A stretch of DNA of 64,000 bases from Mixophyes australis (GCA_036250195.1 JAVHZZ010000003.1:33882335-33946334), one strand, 5' to 3'. Positions 22,491-32,937 are shown, counted from the stretch's first letter. A program made the numbers and translations. The notes: generated from the letters alone by a model not told the origin.

Positions 22491-23215
22491 GGCTCCAGCC
22501 TCAGGGTCTCAAGGCTATTCAAAGGTTCATTGGCTTTGCTATTACCGGCAGCTCATTCAAGACTTCTCCTCCATTATTGCTCCTATCATCAACCAGAAAA
22601 TCTGCTAACCCCAAAAACTGGTCTCCAGAAGCCAATACTGCCTTCTTTGCCCTAAAGAAAGCATTTTCCTCGGCTTTGGTTCTTTCTCAGCCAGATCAGG
22701 AACGACCTTCCTTCATGGAAGTCGATGCTTCTTCCGTAGGCATTGGAGCTGTGCTGTTCCAAAAATCTTCCTCCAGCACGCACACCCCATGTGGGTTTTT
22801 CTCCAGACGATTCCTTCCTAGCGAGAGCAATTATGGAATCGGGGATAAAGAGCTCCTGGCCATCAAAGCCGCATTGGAGGAATGGCGTCATCTACTGGAG
22901 GGCGCTCTATATCCCGTTACTGTATTCACGGATCATCGAAATCTGGTATTTATCCATGAAGCTCGGTGCCTTAACCACTGGCAAGCCCGCTGGGCATCCT
23001 TGTTTGCTCGGATCAACATGACTCTTACCTTCTGTCCTGGTGCTAAGAATGGGCGAGCGGACGCCTTATCTCGCTGTTTTGACGACTTGGATCGCCTAAA
23101 CCCATTGGTGCCTCAATGTATCATTGATCCCTCTAAAATCGAGGCTCTCACCAGAACCGACAACTCCACTCCTCCACCCGTACGTTCCTTCGTGGAACCC
23201 CACTTGTGGCTTTAA
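22490..23215 (+). pseudogene. Ty3/gypsy RNase H
   Basis: After the RT connection (GLKAIQRFIGFA) come RNase H motifs MEVDASSVGIGAVLFQKSS, IGDKELLAIKAALEEWRHLL and VFTDHRNLVFIHEA, then GRADALSRCFDD. Catalytic acidic residues appear present. The frame ends at VEPHLWL and shifts into integrase. Confidence 0.85.
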
Positions 23216-24130
23216 GCCTTACATTGGGCTCATTCCTCCTGCATCGCCGGCCATGCCGGCATTAAAAAAAACCACAGCATTACTTTGTCGCCGGTTCTGC
23301 TGGCCTACCATGCGCATGGACATAAGTAATTTAATCGCAGCTTGCACTCCCTGTGCCCAACATAAGACATCCAGGAAAGTCCCCACTGGACTTCTTCATT
23401 CACTTCCCATTCCCAATACTCCGTGGGAGAGTGTGGCTATGGACTTTATCACCGATCTCCCCTCCAGTGCTGGATTCAACACCATCTGGGTTGTCCTTGA
23501 GTGGTTTTCCAAGATGGCCCACTTCGTTCCCCTCACTAGTTTGCCCACTGCCAGTCGCTTAGCTGACATATTTATCAAGGAGATATTTAGGTTACATGGC
23601 TGTCCCAAGGAGATAATTTCTGACCGAGGGGTCCAGTTTACTTCCCGATTCTGGAGAAATTTCTGGAAAAACCTGGGTACAGATTTAAAATTCTCCTCGG
23701 GGTACCACCCCAAACCAACGGCCAGACCGAGCGAGTCAATCAGGATCTTGAAACCTTCCAACGATATTTTACTTCGGACAACCAGAGTAAATGGTCTCAA
23801 TTCCTTCCATGGCCAGAATTTTCCCACAATCAGCACATCCATGAATCCACAGGGTTCTCACCATTCTTCATTGTATTTGGAGCACATCCTACCTTTCCGG
23901 ATCCCTTCCCAGTCTCCAACTCCTCAGTTCCAGCAGTGGATACACTATATCGGGAATTTGCTACCATTTGGGCTAAGACCAAGACGGCCGTACAAAAAGC
24001 CACCCAACGTCACAAGACTTTTGCAGACCGCCATCGGAGACTCACTCCTCTCCTCAAAATAGGGGACCAAGTATGGCTGTCCACCAAGGACTTAAAACAA
24101 AAGGTCCCTTCTATGAAGATGGCTCCATAG
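23124..24130 (+). pseudogene. Ty3/gypsy integrase
   Basis: The zinc-binding part reads CWPTMRMDISNLIAACTPCA. The core has AMDFITDLPSSAGFNTIWVV and IISDRGVQFTSRFWRNF. An extra base in the run before the Glu helix (around 23710) shifts the frame; the TERVNQDLE signature continues in the next frame. The C-terminal part (HKTFADRHRRLTPLLKIGDQ) is at 23980-24130 and ends in a TAG. Confidence 0.85.
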
Positions 24131-24244
24131 TTTATTGGTCCTTATACCATCATACAAGTCATTAACCCTGTCTGCTTCAAACTAAAGCTTCCTCCTTCAC
24201 TAAGATGCCACAATAAATTCCATGTATCATTACAACGACCTCTT

Positions 24245-24475
24245 GTGCTCAACAAATTCTTTCAACCTCCCTCCCTCCCTGCTCCGGTCCAGTCCTCCAT
24301 AGCAACTGAATTTGAGATTAGCCGGATTCTGGACTCTCGTATTCGTTATGGCCGGCAACAATTTCTTGTCCATTGGAGAGGATTTGGTCCTGAAGAGAGA
24401 TCCTGGGTGGACAAACAAGATCTTCATGCCCCCCTTCTACTTAAAAGATCTTTTCAACAGGGAGGAGGTGGAGGA
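24245..24475 (+). pseudogene. Ty3/gypsy chromodomain
   Basis: FEISRILDSRIRYGRQQFLV, HWRGFGPEERSWVDKQDLHA is a complete chromodomain with its aromatic residues, in contrast to the stop-interrupted one in the sister element. It is preceded by KLPPSLRCHNKFHVSLQRPL-like integrase tail sequence. Confidence 0.85.
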
Positions 24476-24483
24476 GGGTATAC
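24463..24483 (+). promoter_or_regulatory. Polypurine tract
   Basis: GGGAGGAGGTGGAGGAGGGT lies directly before the LTR start at 24484. Confidence 0.8.
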
Positions 24484-25147
24484 TGTCAGGTGCCGTCCCG
24501 CAGTCTCTCTGGGGCGGTCGCCTGCTTCATCTCTCCGTGCGTCTGGTTACCAGGCAACCAGACGCAGCACTTCCGGCTGCCCAACCTGGCCAGCCACGCA
24601 TGCGCGCCTGTTGCCAGGCAACAGGACGCTTCTCTCTAATCCCGGCAGGCAGCTAATGACAGCTCTGCCACCCACTCTCCCCTCATTGGTTGCAAGACCT
24701 ATTTAAGGCATATCCTGACGGACTCCCAGTGCCCGAGTATCTGGTCTATTTCCTGTCTCCAGAGTTCCAGTATCTTTTGCCTTGTATTTGACCTTTCTGC
24801 CTGCCTGTGCCCTTTTGACCCGAACTGCTTAACTACCCCTTTGGATTGTCCTATTGTTCTGCATCTTCAAGAACTGTTACCGACCCGGTTTGTCTCACTA
24901 TTCTCTTGGTTACCCCTTGTGTACTTCGATTGCCAGCACTGTTACCAACCCAGCCTGCCTGACCTCTCTATCTCTCTCCTCGTGCCTCGCTATCTGACTT
25001 GGAGAAGGATCGAGACCTGCGTGTTTCCTGTGGCTGAGTCCATACCTCCTTGCGGGGGTCCCTGGTGAATACCAGGGGCACGTTAGATTTCGCACCTTCC
25101 TCCAAGTAGTGTCAACACTAGCAGGTACGCTACATAAAGTTGTGACA
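24484..25147 (+). repeat. 3' LTR of the plus-strand Ty3/gypsy element
   Basis: The 664-bp block starts TGTCAGGTGCCGTCC and ends TTGTGACA. Its 3' region (GCGGGGGTCCCTGGTGAATA) matches the complement of the LTR at 15506-16108. Confidence 0.85.
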
Positions 25148-25304
25148 CTGGGATGCAGAAGGTGGCCAATCTTTGGCACCAGCGGTTTTACAAGTTAGGG
25201 GAATGATTAGAACTGCTAAAGTGAATTACACTTGATTAAATTACCGATAGTAATTGGCAAAGCCAAGAAATTGCTGGGCGGCTTTAAATCTGGATTGCTG
25301 AAGC
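25148..25304 (-). pseudogene. Ty3/gypsy RT-RNase H junction fragment
   Basis: Minus-strand translation gives RFKAAQQFLGFANYYR, a stop, then TLAVLIIPLTCKTAGAKDWP and PSAS. This is the connection domain of a third Ty3/gypsy copy. It is cut on the left exactly where the plus-strand LTR ends, which suggests that element landed in it. Confidence 0.75.
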
Positions 25305-25305
25305 C

Positions 25306-25773
25306 ACTGTAACACTATCCTACTGTTTAGCTGCCATCCCTTCGCAGTTCACAGGCCTCTGCGCAGGTATCGAACATGACTGGCAGATCGAGAAAACAAA
25401 ATAAATGCAGAGGAACACACAAAGCAAAGAAAAGCCCAGAATTCACTGGCGTGGATGGAATAACCAAGAACACACTGACTAGATGTCATATCAGAAACAC
25501 ACTGGAGGATGTAACAACCAGGAACACACTAGAGGACACTGAAGCTGACTTCTAAGGAAATAAACATCTTAAACTTGTGCCCTAAGCATCTGTTTATAAT
25601 GGGGGGGCGAAACTAATGCGATGAGAGGAATCAAATAGATCTGGCATGCGCGCTACCCCATCTTCATGTCTCATTGGTGGCGTCAGGGAATAGGGGGATC
25701 CCTTGTCGTCATGCAACGTAAGGCAGAGAGCGTGTCAGACTCCAGTAAGTATTTTGAAGAGTCCAGCGCATGA
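25306..25773 (-). repeat. LTR-like block
   Basis: The minus strand reads TGTCATGCGCTGGAC...AGGATAGTGTTACA, about 468 bp with TG...CA ends. It adjoins the Ty3 RT fragment, an order unlike an intact element. Assignment is tentative. Confidence 0.4.
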
Positions 25774-26457
25774 CACTATGCATCTGATCCACAAAGTAAG
25801 ATTTTAAATGGTCTGGAAGGGATGGAGGCAGCAAACAGTAGACAGCCAGGGAGTCCAGTACAAGCAAGGAGCTTCAGGTTTTGCCACACTATTCTACTTC
25901 AGTGGTTTATTTTAAATGAACTCCACCCAATAAAAATTCTTTAATTTTGGATGTAGTTATTCAATTATTATTTTCACCCAACAGCATAGGGATACTAGAC
26001 TCTCCAGAGGATGCCTAAGCCAGAAATCAGGAAAGCTGCATGGCTGGCCTTAACGAGATGGGCTGATGTTATGCTGTGGCCCCTCTTTGACAGCAGGGGA
26101 CAAGCCAAGGAGGCGAATTCCATCTTGGTGCCCCTGCCAATGCCAACCTGCCTCTCCCTTTGTGCCGCTGCAAACCCTACACTCTTAGGACATATTTGTA
26201 GGTGTTCCTAATTTTGCGTGGCACCACAGGGATCTTTAACCAAATAACTTAACCAGAAAATATCCATGTTAGAGGAGGAGGTGCAAATCAGTGCTTTCCC
26301 AATAATTATAACTAATTCCTGATATCTATCTAAACACAAATACATCACAATTAAGGTACAATGCACATAAATAAGTGCAAAACACAATTATTCCCCTCTC
26401 CCAGTGCAAACTGCTGATCCTCCAGAAATCTGTCTTGAATGACCTCCTAGGACAGTA
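25774..26457. other. Intron sequence, nothing firmly recognised
   Basis: The first 100 bases may be internal retroelement sequence next to the LTR-like block. No exon or array was found. Confidence 0.4.
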
Positions 26458-26759
26458 CAGGGGCAAACGCAGGATTTTTAAGGGATTTCTTTCCCCCCCC
26501 CAAAAAAAATTAATATATATAGAGCTGCTGCGCATGAGGCCGCGCATGCGCAGCAGCTCCGTTTTGGCGCTGCTGAATTGTACAGCAGCCACAGCCCTGT
26601 CAAAGAAGTGTCCGCGGCAGTGCTGTATTGTAGTTTTTTGACATTGCTGCAGCTGCTGTACAGTACAGTGCTGCTGTTTAGGGGCAAAGTCTAGTGCCCG
26701 TTCGTTCACGGAGGGGAGGGGTTTCTGAAGAACCAGAAACCCCCCCTGCGTGCGCCCCT
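26458..26759. mobile_element. hAT-like MITE
   Basis: The ends are CAGGGGCAAACGCAGG and CCCCTGCGTGCGCCCCT, flanked by ACAGTA on both sides (26452-26457 and 26760-26765). The interior has a GCTGCTGCGCATG palindrome. The full 8-bp TSD is not exact. Confidence 0.65.
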
Positions 26760-26765
26760 ACAGTA

Positions 26766-27022
26766 GGAGCAAACTCTTCCCTACTTCCTCACACATATAA
26801 TTACACAGGTAAATGGAACAATTTCTAACAAGACTTCCATAACTTTTTATTGAATTTATATTTATAGAAATGTGGAGCACAAATTACCTTATTTGGTTCT
26901 GTAGAAAAACAACTAAAAGCAAACAAATTAGAATAGCAAAACAAATGTAAAAGTAAAAATAGTTAAACAATGAAACATTTGTATATATTTAGTTAAATAT
27001 ATAGCATAGATTTTTTTCTTAC
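26766..27022. other. Intron sequence
   Basis: AT-rich; nothing is recognised before the exon. Confidence 0.5.
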
Positions 27023-27229
27023 CGGGTGTAGTGATATCGCCATTTTTGAAATGTATATTATAATTAGCATCCACTACACAGCAAGTCAGCGTTTGGTTTG
27101 TTCCAGAACGTACATAGGATTGTATGGGGTAAACGTGTATTGCTTCCCTGCGAGGCAAAGCCACAACGTTCACAGTTATATTAATAGAGCTTTCCAGACT
27201 GTTCTTGTGGACGGTACATATGAAGGTGC
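27023..27229 (-). CDS. ADGRF5-like: Adhesion GPCR exon: end of Ig-like module 3, start of module 4
   Basis: This 207-bp exon is phase 1 at both ends, with AG at 27231-27230 and GT at 27022-27021. The first residues (GTFICTVHKNS) supply the second Cys of Ig-like module 3. After a linker (VVALPRREAIHVYPIQ) the segment GTNQTLTCCVVDAN opens module 4. Joining to the neighbouring exons gives GWSG-TFICTV on one side and TTPG-KGPIKF on the other, both open and typical of Ig folds. Several N-x-S/T sites fit an extracellular location. Confidence 0.87.
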
Positions 27230-27806
27230 CTTTGAAAAAAATAGAGATTGCAGGATAATAGCAACATACTCAGGAAGCAATAGCCATAATCACAAACTGA
27301 ACTGATCCTACAGAGCAGTAGAGGTGAAAACTAAGTATGGGATACTGTCCTATAAACTAATTTCATCAGGTGTGCTGTGTGTGGGTAGAGGTGTTTATGG
27401 CAAAGTTGTATTAAAGTATTTTTACTAGTTTCTAGTTCTGAGATTAATTAAGCATGATGCTGTTTTGAAACAGAAATTTGCATAGAGATGTTGTATCCTT
27501 GTTAGGACTCATCAATGCAGGATAAGACTTTCCACTAGCTGCCTCAAGTGTGTAGAGGCCTCAGAGGTCTTTTCACAACTTTGAATTGCCCCCAGACACT
27601 TTGTCTGCTTGAAATGTCAGCCACACCAACAGCATCACCCCCTCAGCACCTCGCCTTTGGATAAGCTTCTTCCGCATATATCATCCCCTTGCAGGTACTT
27701 TTTCTATACCATCAGGTTAGCTTGCCAACCAAGGGGTAACATACAAAACCAACACCATCCAGGTCTCTGGCAAACCGTGACCTGACTATTTTTTACCCCA
27801 TGCCAG
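27230..27806. other. Intron sequence, nothing recognised
   Basis: No exon, array or transposon protein was found. Confidence 0.5.
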
Positions 27807-28091
27807 CAGGCCCGGCGCCGGGCTCTGGAGGGCGCCTGGAGGGCACCACAGAATTCTAAAAGACTTTAAAACTGTGCGGCGACCGCTGACCATACCTGTC
27901 ACGGCCGCCGCACAGCATTCAGATGCATGGGGAGGGGGGAAGAGGCTGTTTTGTCACCACCGCCGCCTCTCTGCTCCGTCTCCTCCCCTCCACTTACTAG
28001 TGTCAGTGAGTGGAGGGGAGGAGACGGAGCAGAGAGGCGGAGGTGGTGAGACAAGGTAAGGAGAGGAGGGAGGAGGGCGGCGATTTTTGCG

Positions 28092-28123
<32 letters not shown>

Positions 28124-28170
28124 CTTTTTTAAAAATGCCTAGGGCGCCGTGGACCCTAGCACCGGCCCTG
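27807..28170. mobile_element. hAT MITE, second copy of the 3676 family, with perfect TSD
   Basis: The 364-bp element starts CAGGCCCGGCGCCGGG and ends CTAGCACCGGCCCTG. It is flanked by CATGCCAG (27799-27806 and 28171-28178). It is reverse-oriented relative to 3676-4128 and contains a 28-base G run at 28091-28118. Confidence 0.9.
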
Positions 28171-28179
28171 CATGCCAGG

Positions 28180-28490
28180 TTACTTTCCCCTGTGATCTGA
28201 TTGGAGTACTTCACTATAAATACCCTCCCTGGCCACGAATGCCTGGATTGGCCTGTACTTGTACCAGTTCCTGTATTCTACATTTATTGTATCCAGATTT
28301 CTGGACTGCACCCTACAGTTTTGCTGATTCTGGCTTTGCTTATTCTGGACACTTGAAACCTGATTGCTTATTTCAGTTTGTTTCTTGCTGACATTGCTTT
28401 TGTTTTTTTTGTCTGCATTTGAGATCTTCAATAAAACCCTGTTTTGTTTGTAACTACAACATACCAAATATCTCGATACCTCTGTGATTT
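28180..28490 (+). repeat. Possible solo LTR fragment
   Basis: The stretch has a TATAAATA at 28215, a C/T-rich body and AATAAA about 215 bp later (near 28430), a spacing and composition like the LTR at 24484-25147. No terminal TG...CA pair or TSD could be fixed. Confidence 0.3.
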
Positions 28491-29159
28491 CCTAATGTTA
28501 TCACTGGCCTGAAAAAGATTTTGTTGTTAGTTATGGAAAATCAGCCTGCTGCAATCAGCCCTTCCCGGGTGCTAGCATAGGAGCGGTCTCTTAGCCTTTC
28601 TAATACCTCATGTCAGCAGCAGGGCCCCTGTGGCGTTTGGCTCCAGTGAGTCTAGCTTGACTAGATGTTAAGCAATAGGCAGCCACTTAAAAAAACATGA
28701 TCATCCTTATTTTCTAGGCATCTTGAGCCATGCCCCAATTCAACCCTCAACAGTCTTTTTAGATGCTTTCCTGCTTTGGACAGACAGTTCAGGCACGATA
28801 TGGTCAACCGCTAGTGAGGAAAGACCCGTAGATTTATGTGTCAGCAGTTGGCGCTAACAGTCTGGGTCACTCTGTCTGTTGGACACATTGGTGACCTTAA
28901 GTGACTTTAGCTACTTTCGGGGACAAAGAATCTAGCAGTACATAGAGGACCCACCTGGAGATATTTAAGAACTGAGTGACAATATACACTACTGCCCTTT
29001 CTCCCCACCCATCTACACAAGTTCCCACCAATCCTCACTCTTCACCTTGCAAAATGTATTTCCCATTATACCTTCACTTGCTTAATCCTAGCTCAGTTCC
29101 CTTTCCACAATCTTCACTTGTTCCAGGGTTTTCTATTTGAGAGATGCTTTAAAGTAGCC
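28491..29159. other. Intron sequence, nothing recognised
   Basis: No exon, array or transposon protein was found. Confidence 0.5.
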
Positions 29160-29305
29160 CTTAGCCAACCTGTGGCTCTCCAGCTGTTTTGAAACTACAA
29201 CCCCCAGCATGCTCTGCAAGCAGACAGACAGCCGACAACTGGCAAAGCATGCTGGGACTAGTAGTATCACAACACCTGGAGAGCCACATGTTGGCCAGGC
29301 CTCAT
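29160..29305. mobile_element. Palindromic hAT-like MITE
   Basis: The arms TTAGCCAACCTGTGGCTCTC and GAGAGCCACATGTTGGCCAG, with inner CCCAGCATGCT and AGCATGCTGGG, form a long hairpin. TSDs are not clear. Confidence 0.75.
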
Positions 29306-29781
29306 TAGTCTAGTTTAATTATCCTCCACTAGTATGTGATCATTTGTGGGTTTAATACAAATACAAAGTACTTTACCATGCCGCTTACATGGTGGGTAAA
29401 GCATTGACTTACACATGTAAATGGCATTTTTCAGCTGCCTCTTTTCCTGAATAGGCATATTTCAATAAAGTTCCCCCAGAATGTTAGTCTATTGCTGAAA
29501 TTATGGGCTGTTCATATGCGCATTCATCTCTTCTCCTTATCATCATTTTTGACAACTGAACGGAGCAAAGAGAGAATCTGACACAGAGATAGTTTATCGC
29601 TGTGGAAAGACAGGATCTAGTACACACAGCCATCTTTCCAAAGCAGATAACATGCAGGAGACATAACATGCAGGAGAGACGGAAATTATTAAACTCAATG
29701 TAAAAAAAAAAAACAATGGAAAGAAGAGAGAAAATAAAAGAGGCATGTGATAAATATATATAAAGGCATATCCTTACTCAC
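29306..29781. other. Intron sequence, nothing recognised
   Basis: No exon, array or transposon protein was found. Confidence 0.5.
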
Positions 29782-29967
29782 CGGACCACCCCACGGTTGT
29801 GGACTTTATTTGAAAAATAGTTTCAAATATATTTGGTGTACTGCTTAAAATATTACTAGTGGTATCTTTGGCAATGTTTATCCGGTCAGCTTTGAAACTA
29901 TTATGGCAAGTTATATCCAGGGATTTGCCTGCTGAAATGATCTGATATGGTGATGCTGTCATTTTTG
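29782..29967 (-). CDS. ADGRF5-like: Adhesion GPCR exon: first half of Ig-like module 3
   Basis: The 186-bp exon is phase 1 at both ends (AG at 29969-29968 with a pyrimidine tract, GT at 29781-29780). It encodes SPYQIISAGKSLDITCHNSF and ends in TVGWSG. The first Ig Cys lies in DITC. The module is completed by the exon at 27023. The 5' split codon is completed to Ala by the G left by exon 30743-30898. Confidence 0.87.
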
Positions 29968-30742
29968 CTGTAAAGGAATAAAAAAAACAGTTGGAGATAC
30001 GTAGGTAATAAATAATAATTTCATGGTGTTCAAAATAAAAATGCTATCTAAAAGAAAAAGTTTTGTGTATGGCTTAGTAAAGATGGCGGCATTGTGGGGG
30101 GTGGTTAACAAAATTTGTCTCCTGATGCAAAATTTGGGCAGGATCAGGTGTTCATTTTTTGAATGACAGCTGCTGCAACCAATCCTGTGCAAGTGAATTT
30201 AGACAGGTGACACTATAAATAGCTTGTGCGCAGCTCACAGGAGGAGTTCTTGTTGGAGGTCTGTTCATTTGCAGCACAGACAAGAGAACTTCTGGGACTA
30301 CTAGGATGGAGAACCACAGTGAGAGACTAACTCCTACTTCTTCCCCTTTAAAGCTGCCACCCACTAAAAGCACAGCGAGGAAAAGTTGTTGGTTTGTCCT
30401 ATACACTTTGTAAAGTTACCCCATTGGGGTGACCTGAAAGCAATTTCCTCTCCACTTAACCTACTCAAAACTATGTTTAAGTTACTCAATTAATTCTGAC
30501 ACTCTAAGAGTTGTGGTTCCGCACTTATAGCAAGATTCTCTGCTACACCAAAGGCCATCTGGCTGGAAAGGAAGGTTTCCTAGTCAGCTGATAGGCTGGA
30601 ATCTCATGTAGATTGGTGTACTTTAAAAGAACACAACATTCCTTCAAATAACACTGAGCATAACTAGAGTGCCGTGAAGTTATGTGATTTTGTTTTTTAA
30701 AACAAAGGCATAATTGTCGTTTCAGTCATTGACTAGACTTAC
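29968..30742. other. Intron sequence, nothing recognised
   Basis: Short minus-strand ORFs (30192-29959, 30406-30152) lack family signatures. No repeat is recognised. Confidence 0.5.
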
Positions 30743-30898
30743 CTTTTGGCATATATGTCACCTCTATTGTCTTTGAAGCTGTTGCACCTTCATTTTTCTG
30801 GAATTTGCAAGTGTACGTTATCAACTGAAAGGTGTTGCATTCTGTCACATTGGGGGTGACGGTGTATATCGCGCAGGTTGCGTTGCTAGATGGAATTC
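30743..30898 (-). CDS. ADGRF5-like: Adhesion GPCR exon: second half of Ig-like module 2
   Basis: The 156-bp exon is phase 1 at both ends (AG at 30900-30899, GT at 30742-30741). It reads GIPSSNATCAIYTVTP and then LITYTCKFQKNEGATASK, with the second Ig Cys in YTC and several extra cysteines. It ends in TYMPK, the linker to module 3. A Penelope-like element starts about 90 bp upstream in the next intron. Confidence 0.86.
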
Positions 30899-30987
30899 CT
30901 GGAATTCACATTGAGAGTTCAATGAGGCAATATATTTAACAGTCATTTCAGTTACATTTCATGCACATAATGGTGAGGCCTATCATT

Positions 30988-31376
30988 TTGTCTGTGGAGT
31001 CACACTCCATTGGGGGATATGGTTGGTGGACAATGAACTCATGGTCGTACCTTTCAAACCTTAGAAATGAAGGTAGGTCTGTCAGCAGCTCATCTTCAGA
31101 ACCAGTCCAGATTAGTAGCAAATCATCAATATAACGGATGCAGGGCCGTAACTAGGGCTGTGCGACAGGGGCGACCGCCCAGGGCGCAACACTGAAGGGG
31201 GGCACAATTTAGGAATAGTTTAGGTTCATTTGATTAAAATTGAGGTCTAGGGGAGCAGCATTTGTCTTTCTCGCCCCAGGCGCTAGAATTCTAAGTTACG
31301 GCTCTGAATGGATGTATGCTAGAGGTTTTATTGTGCACGTTGATAAGAATTCCTCCTCTAGTTTAGCAATGAAAAG
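30988..31376 (-). pseudogene. Penelope-like RT palm (inverted), split by a MITE
   Basis: Minus-strand translation gives QQPIVNLFIAKLEEEFLSTC and IKPLAYI. After removal of the MITE it reads on directly into RYIDDLLLIWTGSEDELLT, the catalytic YIDD motif of Penelope RTs. Reading fades after LPSFL. The segment is the direct upstream neighbour, in protein order, of what the plus strand encodes from 31377. Confidence 0.8.
31141..31306. mobile_element. hAT MITE inserted in the Penelope-like element
   Basis: The 166-bp element starts CAGGGCCGTAACTAGGG and ends AAGTTACGGCTCTG. TSDs are AACGGATG (31133-31140) and AATGGATG (31307-31314), one C-to-T difference at a CpG. Excision in silico restores the RT reading frame. 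Confidence 0.88.
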
Positions 31377-32400
31377 ATTGACGATGGGCTGCTGACTTTC
31401 CATAAGAACGTCAACAAATTTCACCCAACCATCAGACTCACTCTTAACTACTCACAATCTTAGATACATTTCCTGGACATGACCCTATACAATAAAAACA
31501 ATACTATACAAACATCAGTCTATCATAAAGCTACAGGCCGCCCAGCATATCTGAGATGGAACAGCTTTAACCCAGGACACATAAAGAAGTCCATCATTTA
31601 CAGTCAAGCTCTGAGATGCATTTGGATTTTTTCAGACAGTGAAAACAGAAAACAACACCTGCCATCACTGAGAAATACATTCCTACAGCAAGGATACCAT
31701 CCAATAGTTATAGATGAACAGATCAACAGAAGGAGGTTAACAGCAGGGTGCCCCTAGTGATCACCTACAATCCTCACATGAACATCTTGGGGAAAATCGC
31801 TGCTGACCTTCAACCCATATTTCAGGAAGACTGAAGGAAATATTCACAGATTTACCTCTCCTTTCACACAAACAGCTGCCCAACTTAATAAATCTCCTCA
31901 TTAGAAGTGCCCTCTCATCACCATCAGACACTGGCACCTTCCCTTGCAAAAACAAAAAATGCAAAACCTGCACCCATGTCCTACCAACAAACACAGTCCA
32001 CATACCCAACACACAACGGTGTTATAAAATCACTGACACATTCTCATGTACATCCTCCAATGTGGTGTACATGATACAGTGTAGAAGGTGCCCTGAGGGA
32101 ATTTCCATTGGAGAGACCAAGCAGAAACTGCAATCCAGGATGAATCTGCACAGACATACAATAAAGAAGACTCTGGATACTGCCGTGGGTAAACACTTCT
32201 CTGGACCAGGACACAGTATGACAGATTTAAAGTCCTAATACTGAAAGGTCTTTTTAAAAATGAAGGGGGAGAGAAAATATGGGAATTCAAGCTTAGAAGA
32301 ACATTTCAGTCATTGACTAAAGGACTCAATCTAACACCTGGATTTATGACCCACTTCTTGGACACATTTCAGACCCCACAGCAGAGTGCAGACCTCTAAA
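31377..32400 (+). pseudogene. Penelope-like RT end and GIY-YIG endonuclease
   Basis: The frame shows HFLDMTLYNKNNTIQTSVYH, RPAYLRWNSFNPGHIKKSII and YSQALRCIW (RT C-terminus). Then NVVYMIQCRRCPEG, SIGETKQKLQSRMNLHRHTI (GIY-YIG motifs with the conserved Arg and His region) and KGLNLTPGFMTHFL. The GIY-YIG nuclease would nick the target DNA. Stops (for example near 31460 and 31757) and shifts disable it. Confidence 0.8.
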
Positions 32401-32456
32401 CTCGTAGGACTTTTACTTTTACTTCCATCCATAATGAAAACTTCCTTTTTATTACT

Positions 32457-32496
32457 TTAGCTTATGAAGGGGCCCCTGTGCTCTGAAAGCTAGCAA
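32457..32496 (+). ncRNA. Possible degenerate hammerhead motif in the Penelope tail
   Basis: CTTATGA, a short AGGG...CTCT stem, then GAAAGC lie in the order of a hammerhead core, with one core change (T for G5). Hammerhead motifs are known in Penelope-like terminal repeats. Catalysis is unlikely in this copy. Confidence 0.35.
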
Positions 32497-32742
32497 ATAT
32501 AATATTTTTTTTGGTTAGCCAATAAAGGTGTCACTCCTGTAATACTTTTGTCTTTTTTGACACAAAAGTATTTAACACCACATAGATTTTTCTGGCTAAC
32601 ACGGTACTGCAATAATAATAAAAAAATATTTTTTGCTACACACCTTTATACACAGAAAATGTACTGCACAAAATTGTTGTGATTACATTTTAAGAGCCCT
32701 TCCATATTGGACCAAGATGAACTCGTATAGCAATTATCTTAC

Positions 32743-32937
32743 CTGTGGTCCTATCTGCAGCCCATGTCACAATAAATGCATCAATGTCTTTACTGCAGCA
32801 AGTCAAATTAAATGAAGACCCATTGCAGAAAGTTCCAATATTACTCGGCTGATCTATCCCCAGCTGAATAATATCCCCAGTGGTTATGCTTCGATCTTGT
32901 CTTGTTGCATTGAAAGTGATGGCACAGGTATAATCAC
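32743..32937 (-). CDS. ADGRF5-like: Adhesion GPCR exon: end of Ig-like module 1, start of module 2
   Basis: The 195-bp exon is phase 1 at both ends (AG at 32939-32938, GT at 32742-32741). It starts with GDYTCAITFNATRQD, the D-x-G-x-Y-x-C end of Ig-like module 1. It continues with DQPSNIGTFCNGSSFNLTCC and IVTWAADRTT, the first half of module 2 with its core Cys and Trp. The exon is therefore shared by two Ig modules, as at 27023-27229. Confidence 0.88.

Larger units (their letters stand above)
21515..25147 (+). mobile_element. Ty3/gypsy chromovirus, 5'-truncated in protease, decayed
   Basis: Plus-strand order is the protease C-terminus, RT, RNase H, integrase, chromodomain, polypurine tract and 3' LTR. 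Gag and the 5' LTR are absent. It is related to the minus-strand element at 15506-20270, and the two are truncated at their facing 5' ends. Frameshifts and small deletions make it inactive. Confidence 0.92.
30988..32610 (+). mobile_element. Penelope-like element with inverted 5' part
   Basis: From 31377 onward the plus strand encodes the end of a Penelope-type RT and a GIY-YIG endonuclease, then a tail GGTTAGCCAATAAAGGTGTC and CTGGCTAACACGG. From 31376 leftward the minus strand encodes the adjacent upstream RT part with the YIDD active site. This is the pattern of a 5' inversion formed during insertion. A MITE at 31141-31306 interrupts the inverted part. Confidence 0.8.

Noticed and set aside
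22652..23842. Minus-strand ORFs opposite the plus-strand Ty3 element
   Set aside because: They are antisense shadows of RNase H and integrase sequence.
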